Of a DNA stretch of 64,000 nucleotides, positions 20,519-32,727 are shown piece by piece. How positions within the stretch are numbered: the stretch's first letter is position 1; each line of letters starts with the position of its first letter. The notes under the pieces were generated by a model. That model searched no databases, was not told the DNA's origin, and saw only the letters and a program-made list of their open reading frames with translations. The DNA comes from Ophiobolus disseminans (lineage: Eukaryota > Ascomycota > Dothideomycetes > Pleosporales > Phaeosphaeriaceae), in contig MU006216.1 in the NCBI GenBank assembly GCA_010093685.1, positions 2,040,487 to 2,104,486 of the forward strand. The letters run 5' to 3'. Position numbers and translations under genes: made by a program.

Positions 20519-23500
20519 ATGTCCACCACCGCAACCGCCTCCAATGCTCTGAACCCGTCCGCCTCCACTCCTGGCCGACAACCGAAGATGAGCACGTCTG
20601 GCAAGGTCCTTGACGCACAGCGCAAGCCCGCAAGCCCCGTTGATGGTGGCCAGAGGTAAGCATCCACCCAGCTCCTTCACGTGCGGCCCGCCCAGCCTGC
20701 CCTCCCTCTTGCTCCCTCACCCCACCCTCTCAGCTGCATTGTCTTGCCCGGCCACGCTTCGTGAGCTCGTTGGACCGCGCCCGCGCCCAGCGCCCTCTGG
20801 TTGTGCAACGTGCAGGCAGTCACAAGGAGACACCGTGCGACAACATGGCCCTCCAATCGCCGCGTCCCTCATATCTACTACCATCGCATGTATACAGCTC
20901 CACAGCTGCTTCGCACAGTTATCGTTCCCCCGTTGGTGTGCGCAATGCTGACCTCGCCATTGTCACAGGAAACCTCCGCCACAAAAGGCATGGACCCAGG
21001 GCACCAATCCCATCACCCAGCGATCCTCAAACCCACCCGTCTCGAACGGCGTCACAACCACCCCTAAACCCTCACAAAATTTGGCGACTCTGTCCGGAGA
21101 GTCCCCAAACGCGATGCGGCACCTCAGCGACCGCATGATGTACCTATTGGCCAACCTGACGGTAAGTACACGAACACAATTCACTAGGCGCCTCTAACAA
21201 GATCCAACAGGGTCTTCCGGGCATCATCACCCTCAAAAATGGCGAGAAGTACTCAGGCGTGCTCTCTGGCACCTCGCTCGACCCCACCGAGCTGCGATAT
21301 GTCTTTAAGATGGTGAAGAAACTGCTGCCAGCTGCCAATGCCCAGACGAATGGCTCTGCCGAGACGTCCGACGACTATGTCGGTGTTGGAGACTATCACG
21401 TCATGTCCTTTGACATGAGTGACGTGGCCGATTTCAACGTCAACAACGTGGTGCTTGACAAGTCTGCCGCAAAGGGTGCAAACGGCACTGCTGGGTTCCG
21501 TACAGATACTGACATTTCGGGCAACATGGCTCTTCGCGAGCGTAATCTACAAAAGTGGGAGCCCACAGAGATTGACCCGAATCTTTCCCTCGACGCCTCA
21601 GGACGGTCTTCGGATTGGGACCAATTCTCAACAAACGAGCGCTTGTTCGGCGTCAAGAGTAACTACGACGAAACATTCTACACCACGAGTATCAATCGGA
21701 GCGATCCGCAATATGCGCAGAGAGCCGCCCGCGCGGAAAAGATCGCGAGAGAGATCGAGGCAAGCACCGCCATGAACTCACATGTCCGTGAAGAACGCGG
21801 TGGGCACGGAGCGGACGATGGCGGTGATGAGGAGGACAAGTACAGTGGTGTTCGTCGGGAAGCTCCCCAGCTCTCGAGCGGCCAGCCCAACAAGTACACG
21901 CCTCCTGCGCGCCGAGCACCTGCTGCCCAAGCTACTGTCCCCGGTGCACCAATAGATCCAGCCATCATCTCATCGTCTCTTGCTCGGCCAGACTCTGCGT
22001 CCAAGGTATCACGAACGGCGAGCCCGGCTGCGCAAAAGGTGCCTACTCCTGAACCTCCGAAAGCGGAGGTGCCGAAACCCAATGCGGTCCCAAGTTCAGC
22101 TGAAGCTTCCAAGGACAAAATCAAGAGCGAGATCAAATCAGTTGTCGCACCGAAGGCTGCAGCAGAGCAGCCGCAGAAGCCTAATAGCACCATCAAGTCG
22201 ACCGTCGCTGCCATTCCTCCACGGAAGACCGGACGGCCACCACACGATGCAACTACCAACGTCGAGCATGACCTTCTTGACTCATTCAAGCAGTTTTCCG
22301 CCGCGGAGAAGTTGCGCATGTCTGAGCGCCAAAGGACCATTGCCCGGGAGAACAAGGCTGTCAAGCTGAACGACCTCAAGAAGTTCGCGCTCAACTTCAA
22401 GCTGAGCACTCCCGTTCCGTCTGATTTGGTCCCCATTCTCGCTAAGGACGAGGATAAACAGCAAGCAATTGTGGAGAAGGCCTTGAAGCAAGCACAAGAA
22501 AAGAGCAGCACACCACCGAAGACTGCCAGTATTATCGCTGATCCAAAAGTAGCGTCAAAGCCTGCTGCGGTGAAGCCGGATTCGACGCATGCCTCCCCAA
22601 GCGCAAGCAACGACCGTCAAGCGAATGTGCGCGCCCGTCAAGGTCAGCCGTATGCATCGGCCAGTATGCGTGATCGCTCACAGCAAAACTACAACCAGGG
22701 CCCCCCTCGTGGAACAGGGCTGCTCAGCAACCGCCTGGCGTTGACCCATCAGCAGCACAAGCAGCAAGGTGGCATGCCTTACAACAACATTCCTCAGCCA
22801 ATACCGCCACAGGATGTGCGCATTCCCCCTACCGGTCCTTCCCAGTCATCCAGCGGTGTTCAAACACCTACTTCAAACGCGTCGATTCGGTTCAACGTCC
22901 GTGCCCACGAGTTCAAACCCAACGCAGCAGCGCCCTCCTTCCAACCCGGTGGCAACCCAAGTGCCAATTCGAGCCCTCGGCCAACTTCTGCAGTCAAGCA
23001 AGAACCTCGTAAGCCTCTGGTCGTCACCAGCTTCTTCGGTGGTCAGCGTGCGCCTGCGAAGCAGGAGACGACGAAAGACAACTTCAACGCAATTGCACGA
23101 ATGCAGAAAGAAGCTCGAGAGAACGACAAGGACAAAAATAAGGGGCATAATGGTGACGTTCCTCCCCCATATCGTACCCCACCGACTTGGGACTTTCCTA
23201 CGGCGAACGCGAACAAAACCTACGTGCAAATGTTCGAGCACGCTTCGGCACCAGCGCCACTGTCGGTCCCCCACAATGCTATGAGCAATGGTCCATCCCC
23301 ACATCACCAACAGCTTCCTGCTCACCTCCAGAGTCAGCAAGGGCAGCCTCCGCACCACACGCCTCGTGGCCCTCCAGTCCAGCCACATCATAATCAAGGT
23401 CATCACTACGAGGCACCACACATGCAGTTTTCACACTCCAACTCGTCAGTGCACCCTTCACCTCGGCCTATGCCACCTTACGGTTATGGTGTGCAACCGC

Positions 23501-24160
23501 AACAAATGCCCGGTTATCCCCAACAAGTGCAAATGCCACAATATGCCATGAGTCCTAACGCGCCGCGTGTCGCCCTTCACGCACAGCCTGGTCAATACAT
23601 TGCCCCGCCTGGAGCAACAATGGGAGGGCATATGATGTCGAATCAGCCTTCGAATGTACCGTTCATGGCCATGCCAGGCAATCCCCAGATGCAAATGTAC
23701 TCCCCAGTACCTGGCCCAGCGTACCCGCAGTATCCTGTACATATGCCTGGAGCCCCTGGCGCTAACGGCTACCCCAACAGCCCGAGACCTGGTGCACCGA
23801 TGATGAGCCACCAAGGCTCGCAACAAGGCCATCAACAGCCGCCAATGATGTACATGCAACCTAACGCGCAGGGACCTCAGATGTACCAGGTGCCACCAGG
23901 ATCCAGTATGTTGTCATCATAAGCATACAGTCGATGTCACTAACGTGCTCTCAGTGACAACCTTGCGTGGACCGTACTCACAGCCGCACCAACCCCACTA
24001 CGGTTCGCCTCATCAGAACCACCAGTTTCCACATCAGCACCGTGGCACGCCGAGCGCTAGTTACTCGCAGCCAATGATGCAGCAACATTCAATGCCTCCT
24101 CAAGTCCCGCCAACTGGTCCTGCTAACCATGGGCTGGAGAGCAACGATGAAGCAAAATGA
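20519..24160 (+). CDS. PBP1: Ataxin-2 / Pab1-binding protein (LsmAD)
   Basis: Binds poly(A)-binding protein and acts in stress granules, mRNA stability and TORC1 control. Exons 20519-20655, 20969-21161, 21211-23905 and 23955-24160 give 1076 residues. Exon 2 and early exon 3 encode the Sm-like fold (RMMYLLANLTGLPGIITLKNGEKYSGVLSG). The LsmAD region follows (FRTDTDI, WEPTEIDPNLSLD, TNERLFGVKSNYDETFYTTSI) with the conserved ARAEKIAREIE helix. The C-terminal half is Pro/Gln/Met-rich and disordered (repeated MPGYPQQVQMPQY-type text) and includes a PAM2-like FNVRAHEFKPNA segment. The last intron (23906-23954, donor A|GTATGT) removes a stop at 23920 and adds 68 residues in the same Gln/His/Pro style. 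Intron 1 is unusually long (313 nt). Confidence 0.94.
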
Positions 24161-24869
24161 AAAGCCATGGCGTAGGATTGGTACCGCGGCGAGCCCAAAA
24201 TGTCTGAGGCTGTCTTGAATTCCTTATCCGCTGCCAACACCGCTCTGCCGAACTGCTCTGCGCTTCGCAAGTCGCGGTGGACTTGCAGCACATTGTCTTC
24301 GTGAGATGATTTCCAAGCATGAGCGACAGGCGCTGGGAGGACATACATGGCGTACAAAAAACTATTGGTTAGTCAGTGAGGCGGATTAGCTGGCATGTAA
24401 GATGGCAACGAACAGGAGAAGAGGACAGAGTATGTCAAGCTCTGGCAACCAGAGCGCCTCGTTATGTGTGACGGCATCTCCTACCAGTGAGACTGGGCGT
24501 GGGCATCGTCCAACAAAGCAGGCGATAGTGACAGGACGAGCGCTCGATGAAGGAACGCAACATAGTCGCGAGCAAGTAGCTACGCATTTGAGGCCCTGTG
24601 GCTTCGAATGGCTGCCAATACCATTTACTCAACTCTATGGTGCAAGAACATGTGCGTCAATCCAGTGATTTGCATGTATGTGGAAACTTCATGTTCGGAT
24701 GACACAGGCACACGACCACAGGGCACGGACCCCACCCGCGGTGGCTTGATGTGAAGCGCGCCGTTCCGAAGCCGATCGGAAGCCATGTCTCCACACTCTT
24801 GGTTGCTTTCAGCTCGATGCTTGTACAGACCTCACGCTGGCGCACTCAGGAGACGTAGAGCTTCATAGC
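24161..24869. promoter_or_regulatory. Intergenic, upstream of sugar transporter
   Basis: 709 bp carrying the PBP1 3' end and the transporter promoter. Short frames on both strands show no recognisable protein. No TATA box is evident. Confidence 0.4.
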
Positions 24870-26637
24870 ATGACCAACGCGGCTGCGCAACCACTCATCC
24901 CCAGCACCCGTCGCTACCCGAGCGATCCGCGAGACGGCGAGAATGACACGGAAGACGTGGAGATAGAGGAGAGCGCGCTGGTGTCGCCGGGATGGTTTAT
25001 ATGGACTTTGACGGTATGCGCGGGGATTAGTGGCCTGTTGTTTGGATATGAGTGCGTCTCTAGTCTCCATGCATCAACCGTATTTGTAACTAATACATCA
25101 GCACAGCACCGGCGTCATATCCTCCACCCTCATCTCCATAAACTCTTCTCTCTCCCACCGGCCCCTCACCACGCTCGATAAATCGCTCATAACGTCCTCG
25201 ACGTCCTTTTTTGCCCTGCTCGCATCGCCACTCACCGGTGTTCTTGCAGATACGTTGGGTCGGCGTGGCATACTATTCATTGCTGACGTCTTGTTCGTGG
25301 CTGGCGCTTTGATACAAGCCTTCTCCACAACAGTATGGGGCATGATTATTGGCCGCAGCATTGTGGGCGCAGCGGTTGGCAGCGCGAGTTTCGTGGTACC
25401 CATGTATATCAGTGAACTTGCTCCAAGCGCTTTTCGAGGGAGATTAGTGGTCGTGAGCAGCTTGTTCATCACGGCAGGGCAGGTAATTGCGTATATCGTT
25501 GGATGGCTGTTCTCGACACAACCGCATGGATGGAAATGGATGGTCGGACTGGGTGCACTGCCTGCACTACTGCAGTTCTTTACGTTGTTTTTCTTGCCGG
25601 AGACGCCGCGGTATCTTGTTAAGGTGGGGAGAAAGGCGCAGGCAAAGAGTGTGTTGAAGAAGGTTTATGGCGTGGGAGAAGGGATGGAGAACGTGGTCGA
25701 GGGTGTGCTAAGGAAGGTCGAGAAAGAAATTTTGGAAGAAGAAGACGCAGGCAGCGATCGAAATGTCCCAGAAAGCGCTAAGACCGGCTGGACGTCAAGA
25801 ATCGCGCGCGTAAACGACAACTTCACGCAACTCATTACAGTCGGTGGCAACAGAAGAGCACTCGTTATTGCATGCATGTTACAAGGGTTCCAGCAATTGT
25901 GCGGCTTCGTACGTGCCCCATACCCCAAACTTCCCCACATTCTTCCATCCCAATATCACTGCATTGGGACCCCTGCGGTACTAACAACACGACCACAGAA
26001 CTCCCTCATGTATTTCAGCGCCACCATATTCCGCCTCGTAGGTTTCCACTCCCCGACCCTAACATCACTCTCCATCGCCCTCACAAACTTCGCCTTCACC
26101 CTCGTCGCATTCCACTCCATCGACCGCATCGGACGTCGCCGCATCCTTCTCTGGTCCGTACCCATCATGATCGCTGGACTCGGCCTATGCGCCGTCGCCT
26201 TTGAATTCGTCGATCTATCCGGCGAAGAAGGCGCGTCTACAATTGGTCAAGAAGCAAGCGCATGGCCGCTCGTCATTCTCGCTGCAATGGTAGTGTACGT
26301 TGCGGGTTATGCGATTGGGCTGGGGAACGTGCCATGGCAGATGTCTGAGCTTTTCCCGCTCTCTGTGCGCAGCTTGGGGAGTGCGCTTGCGACGGCGACG
26401 AATTGGGGCTCGAATACGATTATCGGACTTACGTTTCTGCCTATGATGGAGTTTTTCACACCGACGGGCACGTTTGCGCTGTATGCGCTTGTTTGTGTGG
26501 TGGGCTGGAGTACGATTTGGAGGATTTATCCTGAGACAGCGGGACTGGGACTAGAGGATGTTGGAGGCATTTTGAGAGAGGGATGGGGGGTCGAGGAGAG
26601 CGTCAGGGGATTTAGGGAGAGGAGGAAGGGTAGGTAG
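24870..26637 (+). CDS. MFS sugar transporter, myo-inositol type
   Basis: A plasma-membrane proton/sugar symporter of the major facilitator superfamily. Exons 24870-25051, 25107-25908 and 25999-26637 join to 540 residues with about twelve membrane segments. Signatures are GLLFGYDTGVIS (helix 1, created by the first splice), DTLGRRG (loop 2-3), the PETPRYLVK motif after helix 6, and the second-half GRRR at IDRIGRRRI. The stretch LGNVPWQMSELFPLSVRSLGSA with NWGSN is typical of fungal myo-inositol (ITR) transporters rather than hexose transporters. Substrate is therefore inferred as inositol or a related polyol. The cytosolic N terminus is acidic (NDTEDVEIEE). Confidence 0.9.
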
Positions 26638-26909
26638 TAGTTGAAGGAAGTATGTTAGCTGAGAGTCTAGTCAGGCTGAGTAGGTTCGATTCCATGGTCG
26701 AAGCTTCCAAAATGCCTTCATATCCTTTGCACAAAAGTCGATTTGCTACCCATCTCTAACGGTTTCGCTTGGAAGCGACCGCTTCGATAATCGTCCGGAG
26801 CTTTATACCATCGTCGCTCGACTTCCTGACGTACTGGGCTACTCGCTACTAAAGGTTAGTCACCCTCTATAGCAACCCAAAAATTTATCTTGTGAAAGTT
26901 GCTTATCTG

Positions 26910-27665
26910 CTAGAGTATCTCCAGTGCTACTCCCTTCATGTCCTGAAACTCGACAACCAGATCTGGCCCGTCGAAGACATGCGAAATCTCGTACTTCAAC
27001 TTGGCAGCATCAAGTTTGGCGAAGTCATGACATCTCACCTTGACTCGAGTAACACTACTGATGCACCACAAGATATTGCGGCTGCGACCAACGATGGTGC
27101 TGAAATATCTGAGGGACTTCTGGCTGATCAACAACTTCTGCACTAGGCGCACATATGTGTACAGCACGTACTGTGTGGAAGATGTTACGGAGTCGACGTC
27201 GAACATACAAGCTTCGTAAGATATGGACAGCGCTTCGTGGTGGATCTGGCGACAGCTACCGAGGAGTGAGAGGGCGGTCCTCCACGCGCTTTGGGATTCA
27301 AGATTCGAAATTAAATTCTGCCTCATCCAACGAGGATTACGCGATCGAGGAACTAGGCTTTGGATCTTCACACCAGTTCCTAGGAACGTGAACTCGTAGA
27401 TTCGGTTTCGAAGTTCTGCCGGAAGACGGAGGAGAGGCGAGCGTATCTGGTTTTGTTGTGTGCTGGTGCGAGGTCAGCAGGTATGCTAAAGCTTGCGCAC
27501 AAGTGTGGCACTTACACGCGCTCTAGCTTTGGACTGGCCGACGAGAGTTGAGCGTGTGTGTACATCATTTTGTCGGATGACGTACTTTGGCGATTCAATT
27601 AGTTGCGAACCGAAGACAAGGGCAGAAGAGCTGGCGTAGGGAGGTGCAAACGGAAAGCTTGGCAT
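26910..27665 (-). CDS. 2EXR/F-box-like protein
   Basis: Two exons, 27516-27665 and 26910-27446, join at a GT-AG intron (27447-27515) to give 229 residues. An upstream in-frame ATG at 27755 would add 30. Exon 2 begins with the fungal motif SPLLRLPAELRNRIYEFTF, followed by LLGSCRQIHHEALSISYE, the two hallmarks of 2EXR/F-box-like proteins so abundant in Pleosporales. The remainder (LRYFSTIVGRSRNILWCISSVTRVKV) fits the usual domain. Family function is unknown; some may be F-box-like ubiquitin ligase adaptors. A relative lies at 33197-33886, and the tandem array at 44437-48610 has a similar opening motif. Confidence 0.65.
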
Positions 27666-28599
27666 TACTACTACCACGGGCCAAAAGTTGAGGATCGGAC
27701 GATAAGAGGGACTGCTGAAGAGATGTAAGATGGGAAAAATAGTTTGGGGCCGCATGGAAAGGAACAGATGTAAGTGTTAAACAATTTCGGCCGATTGTCA
27801 TGATATTCCACGCAAACGCATTGAGAAGCCACTATCATATTTCACTTTCGCTAAGCCTACGTTCAGGACCCTGATGCGAAGCCATCAACCCGTGTAGGTG
27901 ACGGAGCTCGACATGGACGAAGAGGTGAAAGAGGAGGCATAATTGCATACGGACGAGGCGAGTTTAGATAGGGATAGAATGCCTGTGGAGTAATTTAGTG
28001 TCCTTCATGAGAGCAAGTAGGCTTAGCATAGCTACGCCTGTTCAACCTCAAGACAGCGTTACGAATCGTATGAAGACTCGGGATAGTCCGAATACATACG
28101 AGTATACATATCACGAACGTACTGCCACTCCAGTATATAACATCACTCAACATTATCAGAAGTTGCATGCCCCAGGGAACCGCTTCAATTGGGCTTGGAG
28201 TAGGCGCTCATCGACGTGAAGGCGCACAATCCTCAAAGTGGCCTATCGACTTTAATGCCTCCTCAACCTGGTGTGTTTGGAAGAAATGTGTATGTCAGTA
28301 CTGATCACGATTGTGACTTCAAATCATTCACGGCTGATTGGCTCAACCACAGCAGATCGACAATGGGTCCAGCTCAAGTGGAAGAGTAACTTGCTGAGAA
28401 AACTCGAACTAGTGGAGGCAATGCACAGTCGGATCCGAAGCACCCAACCAGTGGCTCAAAGCAACCGGCAGTATCTAAGCGAGACGAAGGATGAGACACG
28501 GCTTAAGTTCACAGGGTCCAAACTGAGGCACAGCGGTGTACTACATAAAGTCACGCGAAGTCAGATTAATCTCAGCATTTCAAGATCGTTACCATTATA
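27666..28599. promoter_or_regulatory. Divergent intergenic, 2EXR-like gene / GST
   Basis: 934 bp between divergent genes. The frame at 28271-28600 has no start context or domain and is disregarded. No TATA box or known site is recognised. Confidence 0.4.
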
Positions 28600-29372
28600 A
28601 TGCAGCCCATTGAAGTTCACGTCATCCGTGAGTACCACTGCAACATAGCCATATATCTCATACTTACAATCCTCCAGCTACGCCGCCCAACCCGTGGAAG
28701 CCTGTTCTGATCCTCGAAGAACTCGGCTTGCCATACGAGCTCAACTCATTCAGCTTCGCCGTCGTCAAGCAAAAAACATTCACCGACATCAATCCCAACG
28801 GTCGCGCTCCCGCCATCGAGGACCCCAACACAGGCCTCACTCTATGGGAAACGGGCGCAATCATCCACTATATCATTGAACAATACGACACCGAGCACAT
28901 AATTAGCTACGATACCCTCAAGGAAAAGCACCTCTGTAACCAATGGCTCGCCTTCCAGATCAGCGGTCAAGGGCCTTACTTCGGCCAGGTAGGCTGGTTC
29001 ACCCACCTGCATCCAGAGAAGATCCCATCCGCCATCAGTCGGTACATCAACGAGTTAAAGCGTGTATTGGGCGTACTTGACGGGGCGCTCGAAGGCAGAG
29101 AATGGCTTGTGGGTGATAAGATGACTTACGCCGATCTCGCTTTCGCTACTTGGAACGATCGCATCGATGATTTGATTTCCTGCACGCCGGAAAAGAAGTT
29201 TGAGGGTTTCCCCAATGTGAAGGCCTGGCATGAACGTATGACGGGCCGGCCAGCGTGGAAGAAAATCATGGAGAAGAGAACGCAGTTGATGGATGAACAG
29301 GGTTTGCAGCCGAGTGGGTTGCCGAAGGGCTTTGGTTCTTTCGAGGAGTATGCGAGGTCTATGCAGCAGTAG
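28600..29372 (+). CDS. Glutathione S-transferase, Ure2-like fungal class
   Basis: Conjugates glutathione to electrophiles or acts as a glutathione-dependent reductase in the cytosol. Exon 1 is 28 nt (28600-28627, MQPIEVHVI) and exon 2 is 28678-29372, giving 240 residues. The thioredoxin-fold half carries NPWKPVLILEELGLPYE and the glutathione-binding stretch NPNGRAPAIED and LWETGAIIHYI. The helical half carries the conserved GDKMTYADLAF motif and closes with PAWKKIMEKR. Family members of this type are linked to detoxification and often lie near secondary-metabolism genes, but no such cluster is seen. Exon 1 is assigned because it supplies the start and first strand in frame. Confidence 0.9.
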
Positions 29373-29809
29373 GATTAAGGCTGTTGTGTGACTGATTGAA
29401 CAGTATTGGATAGCCTGAAGGTCCGGCATGTAGGTGTGAAGGACCAATTGATCCAGACGTACCGTGCTTAGCATGCTTCTAGAAAGGCCCCTTGACTTGT
29501 GAATTACTTATAGCGTAATGGTCTGTGGAAGAAGTAAAGGGGATCGAGTTATTTGACAGTCTTCTGCAAGAATGAGGCTGACAGGTCGGTTGCAAGGATG
29601 GCCGTGCTGTGAACCCCGCGCGCGTCTCAACGTTGCTTCCCGATTTCGGATTCTTTTCTCACGCACCCAAAATTTACGGTGACGGCACACCTCCAATCTG
29701 AGATCACGGTTCCTGCAAAAGAAAAGTCATGCACAGGTTTGATGCTAGGTAGCTATATCCGTATAACCAAGGTGCGCTCCCATCTGCACACTGACGAAGA
29801 CGAATCAGC
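29373..29809. other. Convergent intergenic spacer
   Basis: 437 bp between the 3' ends of the GST gene and the DUF3632-like gene. No further feature is seen. Confidence 0.4.
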
Positions 29810-30760
29810 CTATTTTCCCTCCTCAATCTTCTTCATGCGCTCCGCACAATCCTTCGCAATCCGCTGCGTAGACTTTTCCAACGCAGTCGCAGTGCTGTAC
29901 AGTTCGAAACGCTCTCTCCAGAACGCAAAGCGCTCCTTCGACCAGCCCTTTCCTCCTTTCCACTTGACGTTCAGGGCTTCCTCCTGCCAATCGTACTCAC
30001 CCTCCAACTCGCCTTCCATCTCGAACAAGCGCTGGCCGGTGATCTGGATCCATTGGGCGGCGGCTGGAATCTTGGCGTTCAGAATCTTGATGCTGACGAG
30101 TTCGAGCTCGCGATCGCGTGTCGCTGGCCAGTCTTCTTCGTCTTCCGGGTCGTACCATTCCTCGATGTCGGGGAAATGTAGCTTTTCCCATTCCGCGAAT
30201 TCACAGGTCGACCTCAACGTGAAGCCTGCTCGACCAATCTGGTCCGACTCAACTTGCTTGTGCGTGGACAGTTTAGCCAAGAAGCTGTGCTGGTTTGTTT
30301 GTGCTTGGCGGAGGGCGTCACGGTCTTCCTCGTCGGACGGCCAGTCGTTTACTGCACTAGATAAGCTGTTGTTCTACCAATAGAAGAACGAAGACCTACT
30401 GGTAAAGCCGAATTCTGTCCAATGGTGGCGGAATTGAGGAAGGTACTTGAAGACGTGGTCGCCATCCGGTAGCATTTGGAGCTCAACCACAAAGTCGGCA
30501 AATTTGTCAGTGTCTTTTGGGAACTGATCGACCGCATCTTTCAATATGCGCCACAGGTACCCACAGTCCGGGTTTGACGGTTCAGTTTCATTCGGAATAG
30601 CGGCAATGATGGGAGTAGCAGCCTCCTTCGCGATCGCTGACATTGGAGTAGAGGTCTCTGTGAAGAGCTTTCTGAACGCAGAGAGCATCTCCGGGGGCGG
30701 TGGATATTCATTTTGCGCTTGCGACGTGAGGAACTCTTCGTAGTTGGCTGCGAACGGCAT
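29810..30760 (-). CDS. DUF3632-like fungal protein of unknown function
   Basis: Two exons, 30400-30760 and 29810-30351, separated by a 48-nt intron, encode 300 residues. The N-terminal third is unremarkable. The centre has CGYLWRILKDAVDQFP, and the C-terminal half alternates aromatic and helical text: EKLHFPDIEEWYDPEDEEDW, then WIQITGQRLFEMEGEL, KGWSKERFAFWRERFELYS and a closing helix SATALEKSTQRIAKDCAERMKK-like. This layout resembles the fungus-specific DUF3632 family, whose function is unknown. The assignment is by impression only. No signal peptide or membrane segment. Probably a cytosolic or nuclear protein. Confidence 0.6.
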
Positions 30761-32128
30761 AGTGAGGTTGTCTGTTTATGTGCTTGTTGAAGGCAGTTTG
30801 TGTTTTGGAGGTAGACCTTGAAGAAGAAGTGACTGGGTTGTTTTATCTCCAGTGCGCACGTGCGGTGCATGCGGTCGTATGACGTCAAGCTGTGGCAGAA
30901 GTCTTGCAAATGGGGCGCAGTAATCTCACCGTCAGCTGGAGCTCAGTGAAGTACTACCCGAGAGAACGGAAGGGGCGCTGCAGATCCCTGTATTCGGTCA
31001 CGTGGAGGTAATCTCCTTAATTGCATAGTGGCACTGCCCTCATTCATCGATGTTGTGTTCACCGAAATTCGAGACATAGACACACGAGTTTGCCAACTAA
31101 TGACATGATAGTAGATGGTCAGGGAAATTGTGCTCGTTCCTTCCCGGCGCATGTATGCCCTTTACCGGACTATGAAACGCACAGTAGTACAGTGCACCAG
31201 CCAATTCCAGGTCGTCTATTCTCATCACATTCCTCCCATCATATGAAGAACTGTAACAAATAGATGTCCATGTCTCGTACGTAGGCTGTGCAGGTAAACT
31301 AATGAGATCGTTTCAATCTCCCAAGGCACAACTTGGGGTGCATTTGGCTATTTTAAGCACTACCTAGGTACTGCCCAGGTGGACTGTTGGTTGGATCTGT
31401 TCAACCTCACATTGTTGTAGCGCTTACGTCTGCAATCTTACGAGTGTTGTATTTTCACACTACGGAACGAGACGATGGTGATTCCTTCAAAGTCGTATGA
31501 ACCTGTAACTTGGTAAACATCGCTGATAACACGACATACTCAAGCTGACATGAGTGGCGACCCTCAGAGATCGTGATCTCTAAAGTATGGTACTCCAGGT
31601 AGACAGTGAGTCGAGACCCTCGGTCCCGTAGCAGAATATTCAGTATTCTTGGGTTACATTGCAATGTTGTTTCTGCAATACTGGCTTGCTGCCGTACTTA
31701 CGATGTATCGAATGTATCGGATATCATACATATTCTCGTAGGCTCTGTTAAGCGTATGTCACACTGACCACCCAGGGTCATTGATAGTCTCCGAGCAATG
31801 CCAAATTCGCGTATGGCATAGCATTATGTCTCGTGCTGATACTTCGTGTAATTGACTTCGGCCCTCGAAACGCTGCCTTGGAGGCTGAGTAGCACTCAGG
31901 TCCGTTGACACCAGCTCACGTAGGAACACGCAAGGCTTACACACTCTGCTATCTCTGGAGACAAGGGATCTTGAATGCCTGAAGTTAGATATTGGACTTG
32001 AGTATAAAGAGAATACTTGTTGCCTACTTAATCATCATCATCACCACCACAGTCTTCCATTTCTTCAACTACACTCCAGTTACTTCAGAGCTCTCCACTC
32101 GTCCTTACTTCCCACTGAATCTTCCAAC
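30761..32128. promoter_or_regulatory. Long intergenic region, upstream of secreted RNase
   Basis: 1368 bp with no supportable coding region. It contains one CTACCTAGGTA palindrome (31360-31370), the DUF3632-like promoter at the left and the RNase promoter with a TATA box at the right. Long upstream regions are common for regulated effector-type genes, but that is only suggestive. Confidence 0.5.
32003..32010 (+). promoter_or_regulatory. TATA box of the RNase gene
   Basis: TATAAAGA lies about 120 bp upstream of the ATG. It is followed by a CA/CT-rich stretch with ATCATCATCATCACCACC-type text, as in strong regulated fungal promoters. Confidence 0.55.
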
Positions 32129-32727
32129 ATGCGTTTCTTCGCCATCGCCGCCCTTCTTTCAGTGTCCGTCTACGCTCTTCCCCAGGGAGACTATTCCGTC
32201 GTCGCCCGCTCCGCAGAGCCCGAGGCAATCGCCGAGGCGCTTGCCGAATCTGCAGAACTCTATGCTCGTGCCGGAAAGACCCTCAAGGTTGGAGCAGAGC
32301 CGAAGAAAGACCTGACGTGCCTTCGCACGGCAAACCCAGGCCATCCAGTTCGCAACGAGCACAAGTACACCAAGAACCAACTGAAGAGCGCCTTCCTCAC
32401 AGGCGCTAAGCTCAATGCTGAGGGCAAACAAATTGGCCCAAGTGCGTAACTTTCCAATGACTATTTTACACTGAGACAGGAACTGACTTCTTCCTAGACC
32501 GCTACCCTCACAAGTTCAATTCTAACCAGGCTTTCCCTAATGGATGTGGTACCAACACGCATGAATTCCCTATTCGGACCGATAACAAGGTTTATAATGG
32601 CGAGGTTACGAACGACATCCCTGATCGTGTGCTCTACGAGGTGAAGGAGTCGGCGAAAGAGGTCAGAGTCAAGTTCTGCGCTGCCATCCGTCACGGAGTT
32701 GGCAATGCATTCGTGAACTGTGCATAG
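32129..32727 (+). CDS. Secreted guanyl-specific RNase, T1/F1 type
   Basis: A secreted endoribonuclease that cleaves single-stranded RNA after guanosine, or an effector derived from one. Exons 32129-32441 and 32498-32727 join to 180 residues. A signal peptide (about 1-17) is followed by an acidic 40-residue segment rich in Ala/Glu (possible propeptide, ending before the GKTLKVG stretch) and a T1-like core. Comparing with RNase T1, the catalytic set is kept: Tyr107 and His109 in YPHK, Glu127 in HEFPI, Arg148 in PDRV and His170 in IRHG, closing with FVNC. The Tyr-His-Glu spacing equals that of RNase T1; later loops are six to seven residues longer. Four cysteines are present after the signal peptide. 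RNase-like secreted proteins are known plant-pathogen effectors, but here the active site looks intact. Confidence 0.8.

Noticed and set aside
21678..22610. Long antisense open frame (310 codons) inside the PBP1 gene
   Set aside because: It mirrors the biased codons of the coding strand and has no domain or start context. PBP1 explains the sequence fully.
26676..26705. T-loop-like GGTTCGATTCC, possible tRNA
   Set aside because: The flanking bases do not form a T-arm stem, and no anticodon or acceptor stem can be built around it.
32129..32727. RNase-like gene considered as non-catalytic effector
   Set aside because: All five active-site residues of RNase T1 have counterparts, so loss of catalysis is not supported.
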